This document shows, piece after piece, positions 1 to 7,836 of a DNA stretch of 23,116 nt (its first letter is position 1; each line of letters begins with the position of its first letter). Source of the DNA: JBLIKP01 sp047635375 (GTDB lineage Bacteria > Bacteroidota > Bacteroidia > Sphingobacteriales > Sphingobacteriaceae); the NCBI GenBank assembly GCA_047635375.1, contig JBLIKP010000032.1:1-23116 (forward strand), given 5' to 3'. The notes below the pieces were generated by a model. It was not told where the DNA came from. It saw nothing but the letters and a program-made list of their open reading frames with translations, and did no database searches. A program made the position numbers and the translations under genes.

Positions 1-215
1 TACCGGTATTGTCTCCCTAACTCTTTACGTCGCTTTGTGTTTTTTATAAGCGAAGAAATAAGTTTAACTATTTCTTCCAAAGAATTGAGTAAAGGGGATG
101 AAGTGGATTTTTCATCCTTGTGGACAATTTTCAACCAATATTGAGCTCCTCTTGCCTCTTTTAAGGCAAGAGACAGGCTGAATAACTTCTCGTTAGGAGA
201 ATTATCGGCAATTTT
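1..215 (-). pseudogene. S23-type four-helix-bundle protein, 3' remnant (runs off left edge)
   Basis: Reading the minus strand from 215 down to 1 gives about 71 open codons. They contain the segment LALKEARGAQYWLKIV followed by LLNSLEEIVKLISSLIKNTK, which matches the last two helices of the four-helix-bundle (23S rRNA intervening-sequence-like, S23) family: the 'KEA..A.YWL' helix and the 'L...EEI.KLL.SIIK..K' helix. The frame is closed upstream by a TAA at 216-218. No ATG, GTG or plausible TTG lies between that stop and the conserved part, and the two N-terminal helices of the usual ~120-residue protein are not found in any frame of 216-440. I therefore call it a truncated remnant. The last two bases of the window are TA of the next codon, so a stop could lie just outside. 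These proteins occur inside 23S rRNA or as free-standing genes; the role of the latter is poorly known. Confidence 0.6.
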
Positions 216-431
216 TTAGACTACTAGTCATAGCAGTGCTTGCTCATAAAAGATTTCTGGAGGCAACAAGGTCGGTGGGTTTGTTGGGTTTTGCTGAGAA
301 GCTCGCGAAAGTCGTCAGTAGGTTATCGGATTTCTCCGCAACCGCTGTGTTTGGTAAAGTATTCATAAAGTGGTAAAATTTAGGAAGTTTAAGGCACCTA
401 AATCTCATGTGCTTCCAAAAAAAAATCAAAA
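216..431. other. non-coding stretch without a supported gene
   Basis: Nothing here can be supported as a gene. One 65-codon reading frame exists on the minus strand (244-441), but its start codon lies inside the transcription terminator at 432-461 and its residues show no recognisable fold. Bases about 265-355 look visibly richer in G+C than the flanks (for example gtcggtgggtttgttgggtt), which is unusual for an intergenic gap here and may mean an interspersed repeat or the eroded 5' part of the neighbouring S23 remnant. Confidence 0.4.
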
Positions 432-461
432 AAATCCTCATCCTTTGACGGATGAGGATTT
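432..461 (-). terminator. intrinsic terminator of the carboxylase gene
   Basis: A perfect 12-bp stem (432-443 with 450-461) closes a 6-base loop. Read on the minus strand, it is followed by two T runs (complement of the A runs at 418-431). It lies 20 bases beyond the stop of the minus-strand carboxylase gene, so it should end that transcript. The plus-strand side also has A/T-rich flanks, so weak action in the other direction is possible. Confidence 0.85.
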
Positions 462-481
462 AAAAAATTTAAATTTTCACT

Positions 482-2023
482 TTATAATGGAATGTTTCCG
501 TGCTTTTTGCGAGGACGACTTACTGCCTTGTTTTCTAGCATTTTAAAGGCTTTCATTAGCCTAGCTCTAGTTTCTTCGGGTTTGATTACTTCGTCAATGA
601 AGCCTCTTGCTGCCGCACGATATGGATTGGCAAACATTTCGGCATATTCAAGTTCTTTTTCTTTGGCTTTAGCTTCTTTATCTTCCGCAGCAGCGATTTC
701 TGCTTTGAAAATAATCTCTGCAGCACCTTTTGCACCCATTACAGCGATTTCTGAAGATGGCCAAGCAAAGTTAAGGTCGGCGCCGATGTGCTTAGAGTTC
801 ATTACATCGTAAGCTCCACCGTATGCTTTACGGGTAATTACGGTAATTCTTGGTACGGTTGCCTCGCTGAATGCATAAAGTAGTTTAGCACCGTTGGTGA
901 TAATTCCATTCCATTCTTGATCAGTACCTGGTAAGAATCCAGGGACATCTTCAAAAACAAGAAGTGGAATATTGAAACAGTCGCAGAATCTTACGAAACG
1001 TGCTCCTTTTACGCTTGAGTGATTGTCTAATACTCCTGCAAGTGCTGCAGGCTGGTTGGCGACAATTCCAATTGATCTTCCGCCTAAGCGAGCAAAACCT
1101 ACAACAATATTTTCAGCGTATTCTTTGTGAACTTCTAAAAAGCTTTCTTCATCTACAGTATTTGAAATCACTTCACGGATGTCGTAAGGTTGATTTGGGC
1201 TGTCAGGTACAATATCGTTTAAAGCTGGAACCATAGCCTCAGGATCACCTTCCCAAGGTTGAGACGGGGCGGTGTCCTCACAATTTTGAGGCATGTAGCT
1301 TAATAAATCTTTAATATTTTTAATGGCAGCAAGTTCATTTGCACAGGCAAAATGAGTCACTCCCGATTTTGATGCGTGAGTCATAGCACCACCTAACTCT
1401 TCGGAAGTTACTTCTTCGTGAGTTACGGTTTTTACTACGTTAGGTCCGGTTACGAACATGTAACTGGTATTCTCCACCATCATGATGAAATCTGTAATGG
1501 CAGGGGAATAAACCGCACCACCAGCACAAGGCCCCATAATGGCCGAAAGTTGTGGGATAACTCCTGAAGCTTGCGTGTTTCTGTAGAAGATATCGGCATA
1601 ACCACCAAGACTTACAACACCCTCTTGGATACGTGCGCCACCTGAATCGTTAAGTCCGATAACGGGTGCGCCATTTTCCATGGCAAGATCCATGATCTTA
1701 CAGATTTTCTCAGCGTGTGTTTCAGAAAGTGATCCTCCGAAAACAGTAAAGTCTTGGGAAAATACATAGACTGTACGACCATTGATGGTTCCATAACCAG
1801 TAACTACCCCATCGCCTAGAGGCTTGTTGTTTTGTAATCCGAAATCGTTACTGCGATGTCTAACGAAGGCGCCAATTTCTTGGAAAGAACCTTCGTCTAA
1901 AAGAAAGTGTAGTCTTTCGCGGGCGGTTAATTTCCCTTTTTTATGTTGGGCTTCAATTCTTTTCTCACCACCACCTAGAAGGGCTTCGGCGCGTTTTTCA
2001 TCAAGTAGTTTAAACTTATCCAT
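482..2023 (-). CDS. pccB: acyl-CoA (propionyl-CoA type) carboxylase, carboxyltransferase beta subunit
   Basis: The 513-residue protein is the biotin-dependent carboxyltransferase subunit that moves CO2 from carboxybiotin to an acyl-CoA, usually propionyl-CoA to give methylmalonyl-CoA in the cytoplasm. It has the two crotonase-like halves of the family. The N-terminal half has SGGARIQEGV (127-136) and GPCAGGAVY (164-172), which form the acyl-CoA oxyanion site. The C-terminal half has EDVPGFLPGTDQE and KAYGGAYDVM. Asp406 in GGAYD is at what I believe is the position where Asp is linked to propionyl preference in actinobacterial PccB, so propionyl-CoA is the likelier substrate, though acetyl-CoA cannot be excluded. 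Length is normal. The biotin carboxylase/carrier partner is not in the window, so the complex is encoded at separate loci. The gene follows a barrel-like gene by 77 bases. A weak box, TATCTTAG on the minus strand (2047-2054), may be its own promoter. Confidence 0.93.
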   Translation of the reverse strand: MDKFKLLDEKRAEALLGGGEKRIEAQHKKGKLTARERLHFLLDEGSFQEIGAFVRHRSNDFGLQNNKPLGDGVVTGYGTINGRTVYVFSQDFTVFGGSLSETHAEKICKIMDLAMENGAPVIGLNDSGGARIQEGVVSLGGYADIFYRNTQASGVIPQLSAIMGPCAGGAVYSPAITDFIMMVENTSYMFVTGPNVVKTVTHEEVTSEELGGAMTHASKSGVTHFACANELAAIKNIKDLLSYMPQNCEDTAPSQPWEGDPEAMVPALNDIVPDSPNQPYDIREVISNTVDEESFLEVHKEYAENIVVGFARLGGRSIGIVANQPAALAGVLDNHSSVKGARFVRFCDCFNIPLLVFEDVPGFLPGTDQEWNGIITNGAKLLYAFSEATVPRITVITRKAYGGAYDVMNSKHIGADLNFAWPSSEIAVMGAKGAAEIIFKAEIAAAEDKEAKAKEKELEYAEMFANPYRAAARGFIDEVIKPEETRARLMKAFKMLENKAVSRPRKKHGNIPL

Positions 2024-2100
2024 TACTAGTTTATTTTTTCGTGGGGCTAAGATAGGGAAGATGATGGGATTTGGGAAAAATGATTGGAATCCAGGTTAAA

Positions 2101-3021
2101 TTAAAATAAATAATGGATGCTGAGGGAAAAGTTGCCCATGATGTTGTTTTCCAAAATTTGAACTCCTCGTAAGAGTTTGTAAAATGGGTCCCCTTGGAAT
2201 CCATCCCTTTCTTCTTCTGGGTAGTTTTGATAGAAATATTCTTTAAATATGTTGTAATAACCTAAACCGCCAGAGGCTTGCAGCTTAATTCGATCATAGA
2301 TAATAAAGTTTTTCCCTAGACTTACTGTTAGGCTACCCAAAAGTGTCGTTCGTTGATCTACAACTTCCTGTTGGACATATTGGCCAAATCCGCCTAACAT
2401 AACATTGTTGTGTTTTATTTCAACTAAATTTTGAAAGGTCACCTCGGGGAGGATAAACCATGAATTGTGAAATTTATTGTTTTCTGGAAGGAAGGGTTTT
2501 AAGCCTAAATTAAAAGGGGAAGAAAGAGATAGCGAAAATCCTTGATGTAAATACGGCTGGATTGATTTACTTAAAAAGCCCACATTTTTAAAGTTGATAG
2601 GAATTTGATTATGAGCAATGTTTACTCTTGTTTGTAGAATAAACTTATTTTTTATTGGAAATTCTCCAATAAATGAAAGTCCTTTGGATATAGTGGTAAA
2701 TGGTTCTAATCCAAAACTATTTTTATGAGTGATTATTTTCTTTTCCCTATCCTCTTTACCTAGTTTATTCGATGGAGATTTGCCGAAATTCGGCGCGAAT
2801 TTCTTTCCTGATTCGAGATTTATATAGTTAATTTTGCGATTTCGAATTGAGAAGACTTTGGCTTTTTTATCAAGACTTCCAGTGTATTTTGTTTTTTTTG
2901 ATTCAATGCTTTTTACATAAACGATTAACTCGCCTTGCTTTTTGGTTGAAATGGTGTCTTGTCCAAAGCTAATTGACACGAAACAGATTAAAGGAAGAAT
3001 TATTAACGGTAATTTTTTCAT
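2101..3021 (-). CDS. secreted outer-membrane barrel-like protein A (unknown function)
   Basis: I do not recognise a named family. The 306-residue product starts with a signal peptide (residues 1-20, SFG before QDT), so the mature protein begins Gln-Asp-Thr. A short N-terminal beta module follows (about 21-80), ending RKINYINLESGKKF. The rest alternates hydrophobic and polar residues and ends in SLSIHYLF; an aromatic C-terminal residue is typical of outer-membrane barrels. It is a clear paralogue of the protein at 6899-7816: both share an FG[LV]EPF...GLSF block, an NS.F..PE..F block, a [SN].GK[NI]..I..... .S.GLGY block and the final [GN]..S[FL]S[LI].YLF. Its start is 5 bases beyond the stop of the next barrel-like gene on the same strand, so the two are cotranscribed. 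A structural or binding role at the outer membrane is inference only. Confidence 0.75.
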   Translation of the reverse strand: MKKLPLIILPLICFVSISFGQDTISTKKQGELIVYVKSIESKKTKYTGSLDKKAKVFSIRNRKINYINLESGKKFAPNFGKSPSNKLGKEDREKKIITHKNSFGLEPFTTISKGLSFIGEFPIKNKFILQTRVNIAHNQIPINFKNVGFLSKSIQPYLHQGFSLSLSSPFNLGLKPFLPENNKFHNSWFILPEVTFQNLVEIKHNNVMLGGFGQYVQQEVVDQRTTLLGSLTVSLGKNFIIYDRIKLQASGGLGYYNIFKEYFYQNYPEEERDGFQGDPFYKLLRGVQILENNIMGNFSLSIHYLF

Positions 3022-3026
3022 GGGAA

Positions 3027-3875
3027 TTAAAACTTGAAGCCAAGGGAAAAGGTAGAGGTGAATGTTAGGCGAGAGAAAGGAGAGTTGGAATCAACGGTGT
3101 TCACTCGAATTTGTTCTTTGTAAAAGCCGTATCCAAATGAATGACTAGACCGGTTGTCGGTTTCTTCTTCCCTTGAATAATTCATTAATAGTTTATATCC
3201 GTACCCGTTTGTGAATTCCAATCGAAGGCGAGGCGTTATCCAATATTCTTGCCCCACCAACAAGTTTCCAGCTATAAAATTATGTGATGCTTTTCCCTTA
3301 AGGGTATAAGTATTTGGGTCATTTGAAAGGTTAAATTCGCTAGAAAAATCGGAGCGGATTATAGTTCCTAAAATTTCGGTTCCCCATGTAATAAAGTACC
3401 TTTTTGAATTAATTATTGGTAAATATTGTTTTATTCCTGCTCCTAATTGAAAAATCTTAAGACTTCCGTCTAATTCGTCAAAGTTTGGACTGTAATTAAT
3501 CCCTAGGATTCCATAATACCGTACATCGTTGACTTCTTTTTTGGACCTTTCAAAGGTTAATAAATGGTTGTTTATTAAGGGGTCTGCTAAACTTATTGAA
3601 ATTAAGTTCACCTGACTTTTTGTTTGTGGGAGGTAATTTTTAGGTTTCTTTTCCTTGTCCTCTTTCTTATTTATTAGGTCCTTTTTCCTTATAGTAAATT
3701 GGGTGTTATTTTTTGTTCCAGGTATTAAAATTTTGATTTTTTTTCGTGATTCTTCAAGAAGAAGACCTGAAAGTACCGTACCGTTTTTTAGACTCAAAGT
3801 GGTGTCTTGGGAATAGGTTGCTTTTGCCATTCCCGTGATAATCAGAATGCATATGAGAAAAGAGTTAAATTTCAT
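3027..3875 (-). CDS. secreted outer-membrane barrel-like protein B (unknown function)
   Basis: The product has 282 residues. A signal peptide (1-22, TYS before QDT) is followed by a small module beginning DTTLSLKNGTVLSGLLLEES and continuing to a Lys/Glu-rich stretch (about 65-80, KKEDKEKKPK). The start of this module, 'D.. LK.G..L.G.(L/V)', resembles a domain frequent at the N-terminus of secreted Bacteroidota proteins ('LKDG..I.G.V.E'). The remaining ~200 residues look like beta strands, with repeated G/Y/F alternation and a terminal SLGFKF, fitting an 8- to 12-stranded barrel. Compared with barrels A and C the C-terminal part has diverged strongly; only the architecture is shared. It is first in a two-gene minus-strand unit with barrel A and diverges from the vWA lipoprotein gene at 3961. 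A minus-strand -7 box at 3899-3906 fits as its promoter. Confidence 0.72.
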   Translation of the reverse strand: MKFNSFLICILIITGMAKATYSQDTTLSLKNGTVLSGLLLEESRKKIKILIPGTKNNTQFTIRKKDLINKKEDKEKKPKNYLPQTKSQVNLISISLADPLINNHLLTFERSKKEVNDVRYYGILGINYSPNFDELDGSLKIFQLGAGIKQYLPIINSKRYFITWGTEILGTIIRSDFSSEFNLSNDPNTYTLKGKASHNFIAGNLLVGQEYWITPRLRLEFTNGYGYKLLMNYSREEETDNRSSHSFGYGFYKEQIRVNTVDSNSPFSRLTFTSTFSLGFKF

Positions 3876-3879
3876 GAGG

Positions 3880-3887
3880 TAGGTTTG
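3880..3887 (+). promoter_or_regulatory. candidate -7 box for the first vWA lipoprotein gene
   Basis: TAGGTTTG matches the Bacteroidota TAnnTTTG box exactly, 73 bases before the ATG at 3961. No TTTG/TTG is seen about 20 bases upstream, so the call rests on the -7 box alone. Confidence 0.3.
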
Positions 3888-3898
3888 TTTTAGATTCT

Positions 3899-3906
3899 CA
3901 AACTTA
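3899..3906 (-). promoter_or_regulatory. candidate -7 box for the barrel B/barrel A unit
   Basis: On the minus strand these bases read TAAGTTTG, an exact match to TAnnTTTG, 23 bases ahead of the ATG at 3875. This gives a short A-rich leader typical of the phylum. The -33 element is not clear. Confidence 0.45.
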
Positions 3907-3960
3907 AATATTTAAACTAAAAAAAGTAAATTGCGCAACCTTTAAACTTAAATAACTCTC

Positions 3961-5343
3961 ATGAAGCCCCATATTTCGATCCTTTTTCTACTATTCATTG
4001 TCGGATTCTCCGGCTGTAAATATGATAGTCTAGATATCATTGAGCCTGAAGTCCGATTAATTGAGCGATTTAGACTTCAGCCAAGAGAGGCAGGGTTTAA
4101 ATTCCCAAACAGGGTTGAAATAGTTGCTCAAGTGGTTAATGGATTAGGGCAAGGTAAAGCTGGGCTGACTAAGAAAGATTTTTTGGTTAAAGATGATTTT
4201 CAAAATATTTGGGGAGAGGGTGACTTTCAAGTTAATTCAATTAACGCGTCAGAAATTAAAACTAGCCTTGTTATTTTAATGGATAAATCAGGGGAGGATC
4301 CCAGTCATCTCAAAATGATAAAGGAATCGTCCAAAGAATTTATCAATTCTTTGGAACCTGAGATTAATGTTGCAATTTTTTCAGTTGGTGCTGATGTTTC
4401 TTTAGAAATATCTTTTACTAAAGATAAGCTCAGTTTATTGAGCGCTTTAGATGCTGTTTCCCATGAGAATGGCCCAACAAACCTAGTTTCTGGGATGAAT
4501 ATAGCAGAAGACAGTTTGAATAACTTTAATGATATTAGGTATTCATCAGGTTCTATGGTAGTTTTTACTGATGGTTTTGAAGATGAGCCTATGGACTTAC
4601 GTTGGTGGGATTACAATCATAGACATATAATTTGTCTAGGGGGTTTGAATAAAGAGGAAGCGGTGGATGTTATTTCAGGAGGTAATTATCAAACGCTAAA
4701 AAGTGAGCAGTCCTTAACAGATATGTTGTTAGCCATTGGTAAAAGTGTTAACACTTTAAGGTTTAGTTTTTACAAAATCGAATACATTCCCACAGAAAAA
4801 TCGAAATATTACAAATTAGTGGAGGTTTCATTGATTGGGGATAAGTTGAATTATTTTGTGCCTACTTTTAGAGGTTATTATTTTAATTATTTGATGTTTT
4901 CTCCAGATGAGTATGATTTTCAAAAAGCTGTTCCCTCAATCTATTTAGGTTCGTATGGAGATTATAATCATACAATTTTTCGAGAAAAATTAAATGTTGG
5001 TGAAAAGGAATTATACTTAGCTGCTACTTTTGATAATGGACCAAAAAATTTAAAGTATTTCTTTTCTAATATAGAGCCCGAGTTTTGGAATAGTAAATAT
5101 GAAAGTTATGTTAATTCAAATACAGGAAATCCACACCCTGGCGTGGAATTATTAAATGTAAACTCGGATAATTGGATGTTTGAAGGAGTGACCCCTTTTT
5201 ATTACACAAGGGAGACGTTTTCAATAGGAGTTAAGTCTGTAAATTATGATTACTCGGAAGTTATTAAAAAGAAATACTTAATTGTATTTATTGAGAATGG
5301 CTCCACTTGGAACTATTTTGATTCTGGGGTAATTAACGAGTAG
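3961..5343 (+). CDS. vWA-domain lipoprotein 1 (unknown function)
   Basis: The 460-residue product has a lipoprotein signal peptide ending GFSGC (lipidated Cys19). Residues about 50-90 form a short beta domain with a 'G..GLTKKDFLVKDD' motif, as found ahead of many secreted vWA domains. The vWA domain spans about 100-260: LVILMDKSGE holds Asp108 and Ser110, GPTN holds Thr173, and VFTDG holds Asp204. The metal site (MIDAS, DxSxS..T..D) is altered: the third position is Glu112, not Ser. A further ~190 residues of predicted beta structure end in a FIENGS...SG segment. The tandem neighbour at 5479 is a full-length paralogue with an intact site. vWA domains usually bind protein partners through a metal ion; the partner here is unknown. 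With barrel genes on both sides, an outer-membrane location is likely. The gene is A+T-rich compared with housekeeping neighbours. Confidence 0.82.
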   Translation: MKPHISILFLLFIVGFSGCKYDSLDIIEPEVRLIERFRLQPREAGFKFPNRVEIVAQVVNGLGQGKAGLTKKDFLVKDDFQNIWGEGDFQVNSINASEIKTSLVILMDKSGEDPSHLKMIKESSKEFINSLEPEINVAIFSVGADVSLEISFTKDKLSLLSALDAVSHENGPTNLVSGMNIAEDSLNNFNDIRYSSGSMVVFTDGFEDEPMDLRWWDYNHRHIICLGGLNKEEAVDVISGGNYQTLKSEQSLTDMLLAIGKSVNTLRFSFYKIEYIPTEKSKYYKLVEVSLIGDKLNYFVPTFRGYYFNYLMFSPDEYDFQKAVPSIYLGSYGDYNHTIFREKLNVGEKELYLAATFDNGPKNLKYFFSNIEPEFWNSKYESYVNSNTGNPHPGVELLNVNSDNWMFEGVTPFYYTRETFSIGVKSVNYDYSEVIKKKYLIVFIENGSTWNYFDSGVINE

Positions 5344-5425
5344 TCCCTAGGTACCTTCAAATTAATCTCAATATCCAATTAATCCTATATTTCTAAAAGT
5401 CTGATTTCAATCCAATTACGTAAAG

Positions 5426-5457
5426 TTTGTTGGCAAGACTATTATTTTTTATTTTAG
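5426..5457 (+). promoter_or_regulatory. candidate promoter of the second vWA gene
   Basis: TTTG at 5426-5429, a 20-base spacer, then TATTTTAG at 5450-5457 (seven of eight positions of TAnnTTTG plus spacer rule). It lies 21 bases before the ATG at 5479. It suggests the second lipoprotein gene can be transcribed apart from the first, with which it shares a 135-base gap without an obvious terminator. Confidence 0.4.
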
Positions 5458-5478
5458 CAGCTTCTTAAACCTAACAGC

Positions 5479-6882
5479 ATGAAAAATCTTATTCTTTTAG
5501 CAATTTTTCCCGCCTTATTGTTTTCTACTGGATGCAAATTCGATGATGATGATTGGGTTCAACCAAAAGGTGATGGGATTTCCAATAATGATAAAAATTC
5601 AATTAGAAATTTATCAAGTAAAATAATTTCCCCTAATAAAATACAAGTAAACTTTCAGGTTATTGATAAGGACGGAAAAGGGGTGAGTGATTTAACACTG
5701 GCCGATTTTATACTTGAGGAAAATGGCGCTCCAATTGACGCTATCGAGTCTGAGGCAAGTTTGTCGGCCACTGAAAATGTTTATTACGAGATAAAAACGG
5801 TTTTATTAATCGACAATTCTAAGAGTTTGTCGACGAAATTAAGCCAAGTAAAGGATGGTGCGAAGGTGTTAGTCGATAATATTGGAGCAAACCAATCCAT
5901 TTCCATTTATACGTTTTCGGAGGGGATTGAAAAGCTTATTGATTTTTCAAAAGATAAGGCAATGCTTGCTGCGGCCATAGATCAGATTCAGCTTGGGTCC
6001 TCTTCTACCAATTTATATGGTGCATTAAGCCAAGTGCTAAACACAATCAACCCAAAATTTAATTCAGACACTGTAATCGACGGAAACGTAGTTCTTTTCA
6101 CTGATGGTAACGATACGCAAGGTTCGTCGACATTACAGAATACGTTGAGTGCACGTGGCGATAAAATAGTTTATGCCGTAGCCCTTGGGGAAGAGATTGA
6201 TAAAGGTGTGATGAATGAAATTGGGAACGGAAAGGTTCTTTATTCTAATGATGAAAACGAGTTAGAAAAGTTGTTTCAAGAAATTCAAGATGACGTATTA
6301 ACTTATATCCGAAGTTTCTATTTCTTAAACTATTCAAGCCCAAAAAGAGGGGCAAACTTGCATACGTTTACGCTTTCAGGAAACGAGGCAGATTTCAGCT
6401 CTAATTCAAAAATCAAGAAAGAATTTAATAGCTATTTTTTCTTTTCACCAGAGCCATATAATAAGATTGTAGATATTTCGGATGGAGTACTTGGGAATAG
6501 TGGGTTCTATAAAATGGTACTTAGAAGGAAAGTGGACCCTGAGGAAAATGAGATAATTTTCCACCTGGAAAATAATTATTCTAATAAGGATTTTCACGTG
6601 TTTTTCATTGACTTTGATCCGGAAAACAAAAGACAGTATTCTGATTACTATAATCGTTCTACAAATATTTACAAAGCTGGGGTAAAAGGCTTTTTAAGTC
6701 TACCAACTAACCGTGAAACTAAGTATTTGTATTTGAACTCTCAATCTACCTATAATACTACAATACATTCAGAGACGGGAAAGTTTTCGAATGATTTGGC
6801 AATTACTAAGCCTTATTATGCAGTATTCGTAGAGAATTATAATGGTTCTGAAATGGTTTATTTAGAAAGTGGAAGAATGTAA
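5479..6882 (+). CDS. vWA-domain lipoprotein 2 (unknown function)
   Basis: The 467-residue product has a lipoprotein signal ending LFSTGC (Cys19) and then KFDDDDW. A Lys plus acidic run right after the Cys resembles the export signal that sends Bacteroidota lipoproteins to the cell surface. A beta domain with 'G.GVSDLTLADFILEENG' (about 67-83) precedes the vWA domain (about 105-270). Its metal site is complete: Asp112, Ser114 and Ser116 in DNSKS, Thr177 in SSTN, Asp209 in FTDG. The C-terminal ~190 residues match the upstream protein in order: SFYFLNY, FFFSPEPY, FDPEN...YSDYYN, and a final VFVENYNGS...YLESG. The pair is therefore a tandem duplication. Its stop lies 16 bases from that of the convergent barrel C gene. 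Adhesion, sensing or assembly roles are all possible. Confidence 0.84.
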   Translation: MKNLILLAIFPALLFSTGCKFDDDDWVQPKGDGISNNDKNSIRNLSSKIISPNKIQVNFQVIDKDGKGVSDLTLADFILEENGAPIDAIESEASLSATENVYYEIKTVLLIDNSKSLSTKLSQVKDGAKVLVDNIGANQSISIYTFSEGIEKLIDFSKDKAMLAAAIDQIQLGSSSTNLYGALSQVLNTINPKFNSDTVIDGNVVLFTDGNDTQGSSTLQNTLSARGDKIVYAVALGEEIDKGVMNEIGNGKVLYSNDENELEKLFQEIQDDVLTYIRSFYFLNYSSPKRGANLHTFTLSGNEADFSSNSKIKKEFNSYFFFSPEPYNKIVDISDGVLGNSGFYKMVLRRKVDPEENEIIFHLENNYSNKDFHVFFIDFDPENKRQYSDYYNRSTNIYKAGVKGFLSLPTNRETKYLYLNSQSTYNTTIHSETGKFSNDLAITKPYYAVFVENYNGSEMVYLESGRM

Positions 6883-6898
6883 GCCCCCTAGATTTATC

Positions 6899-7816
6899 CT
6901 AGAACAAGTAGTTCAAACTGAAGGATAAGTTTCCAGCTAAATTACTGCTGCTCCCAAAAATGAAGGAACCTCTGCTCTGATATCCAATATCGTTGAAGAA
7001 ATAGTCTTGTAAAGGACTGTCACCGCTTTTGTTGTCTGTGAAATACAGTTTCTTTTGGAAAGCATATCCAAGTCCTGTGGAAAATGAAAATTTAAGGGAG
7101 GGGCTGATTAAAATATTTTTTCCAAAGTTTAATATTGCGCTAGTGGTTATTCCAGTTGTTTGGTATTGAAAAGTCTCGTAAAAAATTTCATTCCGATTAG
7201 TCTCCTCGTTGTATTGATCATAGGATGAAAACCTCTCTTTTACATGCGCGTAATTATTGAAAACAATTTCAGGATAGAAAAAGAATGAGTTGTGCTGGAG
7301 GGTCCCGTTGGATTTTTCTCCGCCTTTGTTCATAGGAAAAATTATTCCAGCCGAAAAATGATACCCAGCCGACTTTACAAAGTTAGTAGTAACATTTTCA
7401 GTGAAATTACTGGAGGTAAAGCCAGTCCTACCCACAAAAATGTATTTGTCTTTAATCACCGTTTCATAGGAAAATGAAAGTCCGCCGGTTAATGGGCTAA
7501 AAGGCTCAACGCCAACACTACTTTTCTTCATATTTACTTTTGAGGCAAGATCAATGTATTCGTAGCCGAAGAAATTTTTGTTGTTAATGCGTTCCTTTCT
7601 TCCGTCTTGGAAGTTTATTTGAATAATGTTTTTCCTTTTGAATTCACGGTTCTGGACAAACCTATCCTCAATGACCTCGATTTGTACCATTTTATCACCC
7701 AAGATTGAGACTTTTCCAATGAAATGCTGCCCCGACTTCGTGATAAGAGTGTCTTGGGCAAAAGATGTCGCGGAAATTAGAGTAAGAAGAAGTAAGGAAA
7801 TTGAGTTTTTAAGCAT
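6899..7816 (-). CDS. secreted outer-membrane barrel-like protein C (unknown function)
   Basis: I place the start at the ATG at 7816 (305 residues). A longer frame begins with GTG at 7837, but that codon overlaps a perfect minus-strand -7 box and would put seven extra residues before a normal signal peptide. From 7816 the signal peptide is residues 1-20 (SFA before QDT). Next comes the small beta module (about 21-75): DTLITKSGQHFIGKVSIL, then KRKNIIQINFQDGRKE. This pattern ('KSG..F.G.V ... I..I.F.DG.K') is common ahead of barrels in Bacteroidota. The barrel-like part ends SFSLNYLF. It is the paralogue of barrel A (see that entry for shared blocks) although the two genes are separated by the vWA pair and barrel B. 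It converges on vWA lipoprotein 2. Function is unknown. Confidence 0.75.
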   Translation of the reverse strand: MLKNSISLLLLTLISATSFAQDTLITKSGQHFIGKVSILGDKMVQIEVIEDRFVQNREFKRKNIIQINFQDGRKERINNKNFFGYEYIDLASKVNMKKSSVGVEPFSPLTGGLSFSYETVIKDKYIFVGRTGFTSSNFTENVTTNFVKSAGYHFSAGIIFPMNKGGEKSNGTLQHNSFFFYPEIVFNNYAHVKERFSSYDQYNEETNRNEIFYETFQYQTTGITTSAILNFGKNILISPSLKFSFSTGLGYAFQKKLYFTDNKSGDSPLQDYFFNDIGYQSRGSFIFGSSSNLAGNLSFSLNYLF

Positions 7817-7836
7817 GTTAGGTTTTTTAGGGAACA

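Noticed and set aside
149..172. 9-bp perfect hairpin (CTCTTGCCT / AGGCAAGAG)
   Set aside because: It falls within codons for the conserved ALKEARG segment of the S23 remnant, so codon choice explains it; no T tract follows.
244..441. 65-codon reading frame on the minus strand
   Set aside because: Its start codon lies inside the terminator hairpin at 432-461, and the translated product shows no recognisable domain or signal peptide.
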